Below, one piece after another: positions 51,550 through 60,933 of a DNA stretch of 64,000 bases. The stretch is from NCBI GenBank assembly GCA_947304585.1, contig CAMZBI010000005.1, positions 1 through 64,000 of the forward strand, in the 5' to 3' direction. The translations under genes were made by a program, and so were the position numbers. The notes under the pieces are model-generated. The model was not told the DNA's origin. It searched no databases and was given only the letters and a program-made list of their open reading frames with translations. Numbering within the stretch: position 1 is the first letter of the stretch; each line of letters opens with the position of its first letter. The stretch is from an uncultured Clostridia bacterium. Lineage in GTDB: Bacteria > Bacillota > Clostridia > UBA1212.

Positions 51550-52349
51550 AAACATTCAACCGGATCGTCATGGTGGTGGTTTACGCTTTCCTCTACTCAC
51601 CGCTTCTGCTGATGGTGTTTTTTTCCTTTAATTCCGCAAAATCCACGTCGGTCTTCGAAGGTTTTTCGCTCAAATGGTACGGGGAGCTTTTCTCAAGCAG
51701 CGATACGCTGGAGGCGTTGAGGAATACTTTGATTTTAGCCGTCGCATCGGCGCTGATCTCCACGATTCTGGGGACTCTTGCAGCGATAGGCATCTTCCGT
51801 GTGCGCAGCAAGTTCTTCAAACAGACAGTGCTGGCAGTCACCAATATACCGATGATGAATCCGGACATAGTTACAGGTGTTTCGTTGATGCTCCTGTTCG
51901 TTTTTGTGGGAAGACTCATCGGTCTGACGGAATATCTGAATTTCTGGACGCTGCTCATTGCCCATATAACCTTCAACCTGCCGTACGTCATACTGAACGT
52001 GCTGCCAAAGCTCAACCAGACCGACAGAAGTCTTTTTGAGGCGGCTCAGGACCTTGGCGCCACGCCTTCGAAAGCCTTTTTTACGGTGGTAATGCCCCAA
52101 ATAGTGCCGGGCATTATTTCCGGAGCGATAATGGCTTTCACCCTGTCCCTTGACGATTTTGTTATTAGTTACTATACGTCGTCGGGCTTTCAGACGCTTC
52201 CGCTCAAGATCTATTCCATGACGAAGAAGATCGTCAAACCTGACATGTATGCTCTCTCGACGATCATATTCGTAACGGTTCTTGCGCTTCTTCTCATCTC
52301 CAATATTTTCCAGATGAGAACGGAAAAGAAACAGGCCGGCGTGTCCTGA
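51546..52349 (+). CDS. potC: Spermidine/putrescine ABC transporter permease
   Basis: EAAQDLGATPSKAFFTVVMPQIVPG. Confidence 0.92.
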   Translation: MKTFNRIVMVVVYAFLYSPLLLMVFFSFNSAKSTSVFEGFSLKWYGELFSSSDTLEALRNTLILAVASALISTILGTLAAIGIFRVRSKFFKQTVLAVTNIPMMNPDIVTGVSLMLLFVFVGRLIGLTEYLNFWTLLIAHITFNLPYVILNVLPKLNQTDRSLFEAAQDLGATPSKAFFTVVMPQIVPGIISGAIMAFTLSLDDFVISYYTSSGFQTLPLKIYSMTKKIVKPDMYALSTIIFVTVLALLLISNIFQMRTEKKQAGVS

Positions 52350-52456
52350 AACGAAACCTTTGGAATTTCACGCCAATACTGCCGGAATCCGGCATTTCAG
52401 AAAATAAAAAGGCAAACCTGTTTGCCCGGGATATTATAAATTACGGAGAAAAAGAA

Positions 52457-53563
52457 ATGAAAAAAATCGTGTGTATGGTAATTGCTGTTGCGCTGATTTT
52501 CACCCTTGCCGCGTTTCCGGTTTCCTGCAGCAGACTGGACACCGTTGAAAACCTTGAAGGCGATTATACAGGGCTTGAAGGAACAACGCTTTACGTTATG
52601 AACTGGGGAGAATATATCTCTGACGGTTCGGAGGGCTCGCTTGACGTTGTAAAGGCTTTTGAGAAAGTATCGGGCATAAGAGTTATCTATGACGACAGTA
52701 CGCCCAGCAACGAGGCGATGTACGCCAAACTCAAGAGCGGTGCAGTTGCCGTTGACGTGGTCATCCCCTCTGATTATATGATCCAGAGAATGATCAACGA
52801 GGATATGCTGCAGACGGTGGATACCTCAAAAATACCCAATTACAAATACATACTGGATGATTACAAAAACCTGTACTTCGATCCTCAAAACCAGTATTCC
52901 GTACCTTATACGATCGGCATGGTCGGAATTATTTACAACACGACTCTGGTCGAAGGTACTCCGGACAGCTGGGACATTCTCTGGAATGAGGCATACAGGA
53001 ACAATATTCTTTCGTTCAACAATCCCAGAGACGGCTTTGCCACAGCTCAGTTCCTTCTGGGTCAGGACATAAACAATACCGACAAAGCTCTTTGGGACGC
53101 TGCTGCGGACAAACTGAAAGAACAGACACCTATTCTCCAGGGCAGGGTTATGGACGAAGTGTTTAACAAGATGGAAGGCGGCAATGCGGCAGTTGCTCCT
53201 TATTACGCAGGTGACTTTTTCCTCATGAAAGACGTTAATGAGGACCTGGACTTCTTCTATCCGAAGGAAGGAACCAACATTTTTGTCGACTCGATGTGCA
53301 TTCCCAAGTCTGCCTCCAATTACGAAGGCGCTTTGATGTTCATCAACTTCATGCTGGAAGTTGAGGTCGCCCTCGCCAATGCAGAATATATCAGCTACGC
53401 ATCGCCCCACACAGGCGTCAGAAATCACGAGGACTACTCTCTCAAGGACAGCCAGATACTCTATCCCGACGAGGCCCACAAACCCAGGACCCAGTACTAC
53501 CACGATCTCGATCCCGAGATCCGCGCCTACTACGAGAAACTCTGGGAGGAGATCATAAGATGA
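52457..53563 (+). CDS. potD: Spermidine/putrescine-binding lipoprotein
   Basis: Lipobox PVSCS; LYVMNWGEYISDGSE. Confidence 0.93.
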   Translation: MKKIVCMVIAVALIFTLAAFPVSCSRLDTVENLEGDYTGLEGTTLYVMNWGEYISDGSEGSLDVVKAFEKVSGIRVIYDDSTPSNEAMYAKLKSGAVAVDVVIPSDYMIQRMINEDMLQTVDTSKIPNYKYILDDYKNLYFDPQNQYSVPYTIGMVGIIYNTTLVEGTPDSWDILWNEAYRNNILSFNNPRDGFATAQFLLGQDINNTDKALWDAAADKLKEQTPILQGRVMDEVFNKMEGGNAAVAPYYAGDFFLMKDVNEDLDFFYPKEGTNIFVDSMCIPKSASNYEGALMFINFMLEVEVALANAEYISYASPHTGVRNHEDYSLKDSQILYPDEAHKPRTQYYHDLDPEIRAYYEKLWEEIIR

Positions 53564-53760
53564 CAGGGCTCTCCGCCATCGAAAAAATAGCGGTGCTGGC
53601 GGAAGAGATCGCTGAATCGCCAACTCCCGGTCAGGCCACCGCAACTTCCGCCGGCATACCTTTTCACTGGTTTATCATCGGCGGCTCGGTGATCGTGCTT
53701 GTCATCGCGATCTTCCTGGCAATACGTTCCGCCAACAAGAAATACGGCAAAGGTTGGTGA
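53560..53760 (+). CDS. Small single-TM protein at end of pot operon
   Basis: 66 aa, 4-nt overlap with potD, WFIIGGSVIVLVIAIFLAI. Confidence 0.65.
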   Translation: MTGLSAIEKIAVLAEEIAESPTPGQATATSAGIPFHWFIIGGSVIVLVIAIFLAIRSANKKYGKGW

Positions 53761-53785
53761 AGTTAAGGCTTTTAAGCAGGACCAT

Positions 53786-53915
53786 CCGCACGTCCGCATC
53801 TCGTTGCCCAAACGGGTCATCCGCGTGTCCACATCTCGTTGCCCAAACGGGTCATCCGCGTGTCCACATCTCGTTGCCCAAACGGGTCATCCGCGTGTCC
53901 ACATCTCGTTGCCGG
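53786..53915. repeat. 35-bp tandem repeat, about 3.7 units
   Basis: CCGCGTGTCCACATCTCGTTGCCCAAACGGGTCAT at 53786 (variant), 53821, 53856, 53891 (partial). Confidence 0.92.
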
Positions 53916-54023
53916 AACGGTTCCGCACAAAGTGCGGCTTTAGTGACGGAACGCGATGTGGCGCGCGGTAACGGTTCCGCACAAAGTGCGGCTTTAGTGA
54001 CGGAACGCGATGCGGCGCGGGAG
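53916..54023. repeat. 54-bp tandem repeat, 2 units
   Basis: AACGGTTCCGCACAAAGTGCGGCTTTAGTGACGGAACGCGATG... twice, period 54. Confidence 0.9.
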
Positions 54024-54026
54024 AAC

Positions 54027-54466
54027 GGGGATTTAAGGCTCTTTACGCCGGGGACACGGGGATTCAAAAAACGTTCATAATTTGACATCCTTCTACCAAC
54101 CGGGTTTGCGGAAAAATGAAAAATAAGGTACCTTACGGCGACTTGCTGTCCCCGGCTTTTCCCGAACTCCCCGCTCGCAGTACCTGCGTACAGCGTCGGG
54201 GTCGTTCGAAAAAAAATAGCTCTTAACTCCCCGTTCACCTTTGATCGGGGATTTAAGGCTCTTTACGTCGGGGACACGGGGATTCAAAAAACGTTCATAA
54301 TTTGACATCCTTCTACCAACCGGGTTTGCGGAAAAATGAAAAATAAGGTACCTTACGGCGACTTGCTGTCCCCGGCTTTTCCCGAACTCCCCGCTCGCAG
54401 TACCTGCGTACAGCGTCGGGGTCGTTCGAAAAAAAATAGCTCTTAACTCCCCGTTCACCTTTGATC
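54027..54466. repeat. 220-bp near-identical tandem duplication
   Basis: Copies 54027-54246 and 54247-54466; one difference noticed (C at 54048, T at 54268). Confidence 0.95.
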
Positions 54467-54578
54467 GGGGATTCTGTGGGATGTGGTATCTTTTTAGCTA
54501 CTGCCTTTGTTCGACATATCGTCTGGATAAGGTGCCTTGCGGCAGATTGCTATTCCCGCTGATTTTGAATAAACTACA

Positions 54579-55451
54579 ATGGAACAAAGAAACGAAAGCA
54601 CAGGAATACTTTCACGGATCGCATACGCTCTTTGCGGTGTGTTCGTTGCACTTTCCTACTCTCTCGTTTCTTTTCTTTTTGCTCTGATCCCAGGCATTTC
54701 GGATCTTGACAGCACCACAAGGCGGCTTATATTTAGCGGGATATGGCTGGTGTTGGCGGCTGTAGCGGCAATCGTTCTTCGCCTGACAAAAGGCGAGGAT
54801 CCATCGGTTTCCTTCCGTATCCTTGAAAACAAAAGCAAAAAGCAGGCCTGGATCATTCCCGTTTGCTCGGCAGCTGCTTTTGTCGGCGGCGTGGCGCTTA
54901 ACCGGCTCATCACCGTCGGTTTTTCACTGATACCTTTCCCGGACGCTTGGACCAAGGCTTACGACGAAGCCATCTCGGGCACAGTCCAAGGGAATCCTTT
55001 TGTGGCGGTCCTTGCGGTATGTGTCGCCGCACCGCTGATTGAAGAACTGGCTTTTCGCGGCAAGGCCTTTTACTACTTCAAAAAGGCGGCAGGGGGCAGG
55101 GCCGGCACGGTCGTTGCCGCATTGGCCACATCACTTCTTTTTGCCCTGTTTCACGGCAATTTCATCCAGGCCCTCTACGCATTTGTCTGCGGCCTGATCT
55201 TTGCTCTGCTGACAATTCGCTGCGGCTCTGTGATACCTTCCGTGTTTGCACATATTGGCTTCAATGCCGCGAACCTGATCTTTTACGCGTTTTTGAACAA
55301 TCCCAACCGCGCCAATATGGAACTGCTTGTTAATATCGCTTGTGCGGTAGTTTTTGCTGCCTGCACCGCGGGAATAATTGTTATCGGCGATTTTTTGGCG
55401 GAAAAGAAGGAGAAAAAGGACGAGACCCCGCAGGACATTTATATCAATTGA
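54579..55451 (+). CDS. CPBP family intramembrane metalloprotease
   Basis: APLIEELAFRGKAFYYF, LFALFHGNFIQALYAFVCG. Confidence 0.93.
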   Translation: MEQRNESTGILSRIAYALCGVFVALSYSLVSFLFALIPGISDLDSTTRRLIFSGIWLVLAAVAAIVLRLTKGEDPSVSFRILENKSKKQAWIIPVCSAAAFVGGVALNRLITVGFSLIPFPDAWTKAYDEAISGTVQGNPFVAVLAVCVAAPLIEELAFRGKAFYYFKKAAGGRAGTVVAALATSLLFALFHGNFIQALYAFVCGLIFALLTIRCGSVIPSVFAHIGFNAANLIFYAFLNNPNRANMELLVNIACAVVFAACTAGIIVIGDFLAEKKEKKDETPQDIYIN

Positions 55452-55476
55452 CAATGGGCCGTCCGGAGGAGATATT

Positions 55477-56277
55477 ATGATCATTCTGTTTATCGGAGAT
55501 GTTTTCGGAGTTGCGGGGCGGGATGCCCTTTTCCACGGGCTTTATAACATTAAAAAACGGGAGCGGGTCGATATCTGCATTGCCAATGGAGAAAACGCCG
55601 CGTCCAACGGCAGAGGCCTCTCGGGCAGGGATGCCTGCGATATTATTGAGTCCGGCGTTGACGTCATCACCATGGGCAATCACGTCTGGTCCTGCAGAGA
55701 GTTTGAAGAGTTTGCAGACAGGCTTCCGGTGGTGAGACCCGCCAATATCGGCCGGGGAAGGCCGGGCAAGGGCTTTATAGTGAAGGAAGTTGCAGGAGTA
55801 TCTGTGGGCATTGGCAATATAGAAGGCAGGGCGTTTATCGATATTGTCGGCGACGATCCTTTTGCAGCGGCGGACGATATGACGGCGGCTATTAAAGAGC
55901 AGGGGGCTGCAGTCACCCTGATCGACATCCATGCGGAGGCGACTGCGGAGAAAAAACTGCTTGCCATGTACCTTGACGGCAAGGTCACTGCTGTTGTCGG
56001 CACCCACACCCACGTGCAGACTGCCGATGAGACGGTGCTGGACGGCGGCACCGCATTTATTACAGATGCGGGAATGACGGGAATCATGCGAGAGAGCATA
56101 ATCGGAATGGCCTACAAGGGAGTCTACGACAAGTACGCCCTTGGCAGAAAAGCGACCTTTGAACCCGTCAAAAAGGGCACTCTCGAGATCAGGGGCGTTG
56201 TGATAGACGCGGACGAAAAAACAGGTCTTGCCAGATCCATCAGGCGGATCGCGGAGACGGTAAACCCTTCGGTATGA
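55477..56277 (+). CDS. ymdB: TIGR00282 family metallophosphoesterase (YmdB-like)
   Basis: FIGDVFGVAGRDAL, NGENAASNGRGL, GNHVWS, GTHTHVQTAD. Confidence 0.93.
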   Translation: MIILFIGDVFGVAGRDALFHGLYNIKKRERVDICIANGENAASNGRGLSGRDACDIIESGVDVITMGNHVWSCREFEEFADRLPVVRPANIGRGRPGKGFIVKEVAGVSVGIGNIEGRAFIDIVGDDPFAAADDMTAAIKEQGAAVTLIDIHAEATAEKKLLAMYLDGKVTAVVGTHTHVQTADETVLDGGTAFITDAGMTGIMRESIIGMAYKGVYDKYALGRKATFEPVKKGTLEIRGVVIDADEKTGLARSIRRIAETVNPSV

Positions 56278-56447
56278 AGCGGAAGAAAGCATTGGCCAAT
56301 ACCCGACTATTTTCCGGAAATATAGGTATTTTCCGGAAATACTAAAACACTTTACCAATCGAAAAAAATGATTTACAATTCTCTTCCGGACCGTCGTGAA
56401 TGCCCGTTCCGGGGCAAATAAAGGGCGGCCGCGAGGAGGATCGAATA

Positions 56448-56732
56448 ATGACAATTTTAAAAGTTTCTTCGGCAACGGACACGGGAGCGCTTGCCGGTGC
56501 CATCTGTTCTCAAATCAGGAACGGTGTTGAAGTGGATATCGTCAGTATGGGCCCGGTGCCACTGAACAAGGCCGTCAGGGCCGTGGCCATCGCCAAAAAG
56601 ATGATGCTGCAGGAAAAGCACGACATTGCCATGGAGCCCTTCATGGCAGACGTCAAGGTCGACGGAGAAATGAAAACAGTTATCAATCTCCACATCTTTG
56701 AAGTCCTTTTGGAAGAGGCGAAGACCGCGTGA
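56448..56732 (+). CDS. spoVS: Stage V sporulation protein S
   Basis: LKVSSATDTGALAGAI...VNLHIFE-type sequence. Confidence 0.93.
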   Translation: MTILKVSSATDTGALAGAICSQIRNGVEVDIVSMGPVPLNKAVRAVAIAKKMMLQEKHDIAMEPFMADVKVDGEMKTVINLHIFEVLLEEAKTA

Positions 56733-56773
56733 GTAACGCCTGTTCCTGTTTTTTCGGAAACGGTTTTTAAGAC

Positions 56774-57589
56774 ATGTTTGAAAGTCAAGGCACGCTGAAA
56801 TTTTATAAAGACGAACTGCTGGCGGCGCGGCAAGGCGTTGGCCATTTTTTCACCACCCGCTTTGGCGGCGTATCAGGCAGGGAGGGGAACCTGCTCAACT
56901 TCTCCTTCAGCAGAGAAACCGAGGAGGAAAGCTTCAAGGTGGCTGAGAACGTCCGCATTGCCGCCAATTACTTCGGACTCGACTGGAAGCGTTTTACCGC
57001 TGTGCGCCAGGTCCACGGGGAAAGGATCGTCAGAGTGACTGAAGAGATCGCCGGAGCGAGATTCGGGAAGCCGGACCTTGTGATCGACGCCGATGCAATG
57101 ATCACCGACCTTCCGCTGACTCCACTCATCACCACCCACGGCGACTGCCTGCCGGTCTATATCTGTTACAAGGACAAAGCGGTGGGTATGGTCCACTCGG
57201 GCTGGAGGGGCTGTGCGCAAAACATCGGGGGCAAAACCGCAGAGGCCATGTGCCGCGAGTTTGGTGCATTGCCGGAGGACCTGCTGTGCGCCATTGGCCC
57301 GTCGATCTGCCGGAAGTGTTTTGAAATAGATGCGCCTGTCTACGAGATTTTGAAAAAAGAGTTTCCAAATGAAGAACTGTACTCCTACGACCCGCAAAGG
57401 AACAAGTATTTTGCAGATCTTCAGGGCATGGTCGTATTGTCGCTGAAGTCTGCGGGAGTCAGGTCCTGCAACATAAGCAATGCCGCCCCCTGTACCTGCT
57501 GCGCCGAAAACCGGGGGACGTTTTTCTCCTACAGAGGCGAAAAAGGCGCCAATGAAGGCCTTATGGGGGCTGCGATCTGGCGAGTTTGA
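56774..57589 (+). CDS. pgeF: Polyphenol oxidase/laccase-domain protein (PgeF/YfiH)
   Basis: RQVHGERIVRVTE, THGDCLPVYI, VHSGWRGCAQNI. Confidence 0.93.
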   Translation: MFESQGTLKFYKDELLAARQGVGHFFTTRFGGVSGREGNLLNFSFSRETEEESFKVAENVRIAANYFGLDWKRFTAVRQVHGERIVRVTEEIAGARFGKPDLVIDADAMITDLPLTPLITTHGDCLPVYICYKDKAVGMVHSGWRGCAQNIGGKTAEAMCREFGALPEDLLCAIGPSICRKCFEIDAPVYEILKKEFPNEELYSYDPQRNKYFADLQGMVVLSLKSAGVRSCNISNAAPCTCCAENRGTFFSYRGEKGANEGLMGAAIWRV

Positions 57590-57615
57590 TGCGAGTGGGG
57601 CCGGTTCCGCGTTTT

Positions 57616-57659
57616 AAGTAATCATACACACGATTATATATTTGTGTGTATGACTACTT
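57616..57659. repeat. Near-perfect 16-bp inverted repeat between convergent genes
   Basis: AAGTAATCATACACAC-N12-GTGTGTATGACTACTT, one mismatch. Confidence 0.85.
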
Positions 57660-57695
57660 GCAAAGACCAAAAGGTGTCTTATTTTACAAAACAAA

Positions 57696-58250
57696 CTATT
57701 CCATGACCGCGTCTATTAGCTGACAGTACCGATACTTGCCTTCCATATATGTGTCGAAAATACCGACAACGGTGATCTCCGTTCCCTTGGCGGGGTATTC
57801 TTCCGGAAAACTTCGCTCATCCTTCAAAATGAACTCGATGCCCTGCGCACAACAGGCAGTTGCGTCCGATATGATACAGGCAAAATAATACCTTCCGTTA
57901 CCTTCGCCGTATGCAAAGCTTCCTTTCATCCGGACACGTTTTCCCAGATAAGTTCCGGGCTCATTCACCATGTTGTAGACCTCGGAGTAAACCATTGTAG
58001 AACTCAGTTTCGTCAGGTCAATGTCGACGGGAACCGCATTTGCCTGCTGGGTGTCTCCGGACGTCTCTTTGGCGGCCTGACCGGACGAATCATCCCCGGT
58101 CTGCTTCCCTTCGTTCATTCTTTCGTTCAGCACGTCATCGACGGAGCTTCCCTGATTTCCCGGAGACTGTCTGCTCCCGGAAGGAGCCCCGCACCCGGCG
58201 ATCGCCATGCAGATAAGCGCGGCAAGAATTATACAAATTACTTTTTTCAT
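57696..58250 (-). CDS. Lipoprotein with possible OB-fold/tRNA_anti-like C-terminus, end of zinc operon
   Basis: Lipobox AIAGCG; GKRVRMKGSF...ITVVGIFDTY; 4-nt overlap with znuB. Confidence 0.65.
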   Translation of the reverse strand: MKKVICIILAALICMAIAGCGAPSGSRQSPGNQGSSVDDVLNERMNEGKQTGDDSSGQAAKETSGDTQQANAVPVDIDLTKLSSTMVYSEVYNMVNEPGTYLGKRVRMKGSFAYGEGNGRYYFACIISDATACCAQGIEFILKDERSFPEEYPAKGTEITVVGIFDTYMEGKYRYCQLIDAVME

Positions 58251-59110
58251 TTTTTTACACCCCCCATTACGGAACCGGCGATAAAGAACAGGACGAAACC
58301 TGCGATATCCACCGCTACGATCGTTGACCCGACCGGTGTGCCTGCAAGTATTGAGATCAGTATGCCCAGCAGTGCGCAGCTTACCGAGAATACAGCGGAA
58401 CAGATCGTAACGGCTTTGAAGTTTTTGAACACGCGCATTGCCGACAGCGCAGGAAAAATGACCAATGCGGAGATCAGAAGCGATCCGACAAGATTCATGG
58501 AAAGCACGATGATGACTGCGACCACAACGGCAATTACCAGATTGTACAGACCCGCTTTCATGCCGGTGGCCCGGGCAAAATTTTCGTCGAACGTTACGGA
58601 AAAGATCTTATTGTAGAAGAAAACGAATACTGCGACGACGAGCAGGGATAGTATTGCACAGATCCAAACCTCTGTTTTCGTCAACGTTAGAATGGACGTC
58701 GACCCAAACAGGGTGGAGCATACGTCGCCGGAAAGATTGCTCGATTTTGAAAAGATGTTCATCAGAAGATATCCTATCGCCAATGCCCCGACAGAGATCA
58801 TGGCGACGGCGGCGTCCCCTTTTATCTTTGCATTCTGCCCGGCACGGAGAAGCAATATCGCACTGATGATCGTAACGGCCAGAACAAGGGGCATTTCATT
58901 GGTAAGTCCAACTACCGCAGCAATAGCCATTGCTCCGAAGGCTACGTGCGAAAGACCGTCTCCGATGAAGGAGAACCTTTTCAGAACAAGGGTAACGCCA
59001 AGAAGTGACGAACAGAGAGCGATCAGCGTGCCGACGATCAGAGCGTAACGGACAAAAGGATATTGCAGATAAAGCGACAGTTTTTCCGCAAGTTCAGCCA
59101 TTCGACCCAC
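58247..59110 (-). CDS. znuB: Zinc/metal ABC transporter permease
   Basis: ABC-3 family membrane protein, LVLKRFSFIGDGLSHVAFG. Confidence 0.93.
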   Translation of the reverse strand: MGRMAELAEKLSLYLQYPFVRYALIVGTLIALCSSLLGVTLVLKRFSFIGDGLSHVAFGAMAIAAVVGLTNEMPLVLAVTIISAILLLRAGQNAKIKGDAAVAMISVGALAIGYLLMNIFSKSSNLSGDVCSTLFGSTSILTLTKTEVWICAILSLLVVAVFVFFYNKIFSVTFDENFARATGMKAGLYNLVIAVVVAVIIVLSMNLVGSLLISALVIFPALSAMRVFKNFKAVTICSAVFSVSCALLGILISILAGTPVGSTIVAVDIAGFVLFFIAGSVMGGVKK

Positions 59111-59804
59111 CGCCTTTCAGAAACGCTTTTGAGGACGTGCTTTTTATGTATTCGTCTTTCGTGCCGAAAAACACGTCCTGACCGATATGAAGGATGTGAT
59201 CTGCGTATTTTACGGCGGCCTCGATGTCGTGCGAGATCATGATAACGGTTATTCCGTCATTTTTGTTTAGTGATTCAATAAGACCGTACATTTCCGACGT
59301 TACCTTCGGATCAAGGCCGGAGACAGGTTCGTCGAGAAGAAGCATTTTTCTTGTGGCGCATAGCGCACGCGCCAGAAGAACGCGCTGCTGCTGACCTCCC
59401 GAAAGCTCGCGGTAACATCGTTTTGTAAGCGGAGTCAGCCCCATCTTTTCAATGTTGTCTTTCGCAATCTGCTTTTCGGATTTGTTATAAAAAGGGCGAA
59501 GTCCCGTTCTGTTTCCGCAGCCTGACAGGACGATCTCCCATACCGATGCAGGGAAATCTTTTTGAATAACGGTCTGCTGCGGAAGGTAGCCGATCTCATT
59601 GGGCTTCAGCCCGTCACCTGTCAGGACTTTTCCCTCGACAGGCGTCTGCAGACCGAGTATCGTTTTCATAAGAGTGCTTTTCCCGGAACCGTTCTCTCCG
59701 ACGATACACAGATAATCGCAGGATTCTACCTGAAAATTCAATCCGGATATTATTTTATGCCCGTCGTATCCGAGCGAAAGATCCTGACAGGTGAGCAGTG
59801 CCAT
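59094..59804 (-). CDS. znuC: Zinc/metal ABC transporter ATPase
   Basis: [28 protein letters not shown]. Confidence 0.93.
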   Translation of the reverse strand: MALLTCQDLSLGYDGHKIISGLNFQVESCDYLCIVGENGSGKSTLMKTILGLQTPVEGKVLTGDGLKPNEIGYLPQQTVIQKDFPASVWEIVLSGCGNRTGLRPFYNKSEKQIAKDNIEKMGLTPLTKRCYRELSGGQQQRVLLARALCATRKMLLLDEPVSGLDPKVTSEMYGLIESLNKNDGITVIMISHDIEAAVKYADHILHIGQDVFFGTKDEYIKSTSSKAFLKGGGSNG

Positions 59805-59817
59805 TTTTTGGTCCTCC

Positions 59818-60804
59818 CTATTTCATGGCTTCCTTCAGAACTTCAAGGTTCTGTTCCATGACCGACAAATAAGATCTTCCCTTCATTATGTCGGCAGCCG
59901 TCATGGACTGCATGGAATCCAGGGTAAGAATCGACTGATCTTTCGTTTTTGTGGCATTTTTTATCGTTTTTGCAATCTTTCCGTCCGCACTCTCGATATG
60001 TAATACTGCTTTAAGACCGAGTTCATCGACTTTATTTGCAAGGAACATAATGGTGTTGAAACTTGCCTCGCTTTCGGCGGAGCAGCCGGAGAAAGCCGCG
60101 TAATAATTGAGCCCGTAATCGTCTGCCAGATAGCGGAACGGGAAACGGTCTCCGAAGAGAAGCGTCTTTGTCTTGCCGCCTTCTACTGCTTCCGTGTATT
60201 GGATGTCAAGCACATTCAGTTTATCGATATATGTGTTCGCATTGGCTTCGTAGACGTCCTTGTTGTCCGGGTCGATCTCTCCGAGTTTTTCCGCAATATA
60301 CCGGCAGAACTTGGCGGTATTCCTCAGTGACAGCCATACGTGTTCGTCGTATTCCTTTTCTTCTTCGTGATCACCGTCGTGTTCGTGACCTTCTTCCTGC
60401 ATGCCTTCCTTGACTTCTTCCTCTTTCGCGTCACCGCCAAGAACTTCGAGAAGGTTTATAATCACCTTGCCGTTGTTCCGGCCTTCCTTAAGGACGTCTT
60501 CAACCCATTCATCGGACTCTCCTCCGACGTAAATAAACATATCGCAGGAAGATATTTTGATGATGTCGTCCACTGTTGGCTTATAGCTGTGAAGATCGAC
60601 GCCGTTGTCGAGAAGCATGGTGACTTCTGCCTGATCTGCTTTGTCGCCGAGTATCTGATTTACCCAATCGTATTCAGGGAAAATAGTGGTGATTATGCTG
60701 AGTTTGCCTCCGCTTGAAGCCGGACCGACGCAGCCCGCCATGACGCCAATAAGAGTCAAAAGGCAAAGTGCAATTGTAACAGTAATTGTTTTTTTCATGA
60801 TCAA
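59818..60804 (-). CDS. znuA: Zinc-binding ABC transporter lipoprotein
   Basis: Lipobox VMAGCV; His/acidic loop EEGHEHDGDHEEEKEYDEHVW. Confidence 0.93.
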   Translation of the reverse strand: MIMKKTITVTIALCLLTLIGVMAGCVGPASSGGKLSIITTIFPEYDWVNQILGDKADQAEVTMLLDNGVDLHSYKPTVDDIIKISSCDMFIYVGGESDEWVEDVLKEGRNNGKVIINLLEVLGGDAKEEEVKEGMQEEGHEHDGDHEEEKEYDEHVWLSLRNTAKFCRYIAEKLGEIDPDNKDVYEANANTYIDKLNVLDIQYTEAVEGGKTKTLLFGDRFPFRYLADDYGLNYYAAFSGCSAESEASFNTIMFLANKVDELGLKAVLHIESADGKIAKTIKNATKTKDQSILTLDSMQSMTAADIMKGRSYLSVMEQNLEVLKEAMK

Positions 60805-60933
60805 AGCCTCCGTAATAAAAGCTTCCGTAAATAAACCGGGAATATTGAAAGACAGAAATAAAAATACAAGAGATGCGGAGAGGGCAGAAAAAACTGCCGG
60901 AAAAAGTCAGACCGATCTCTTGATGTTCCCGGG

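Noticed and set aside
53786-53915. Possible CRISPR array
   Set aside because: Repeat units are directly contiguous with no unique spacers, and no cas genes are in the window.
53754-54080. 108-aa and 128-aa ORFs across the tandem repeats
   Set aside because: Repeat-driven reading frames with no RBS or recognisable domain; duplicated minus-strand ORFs simply mirror the 220-bp repeat.
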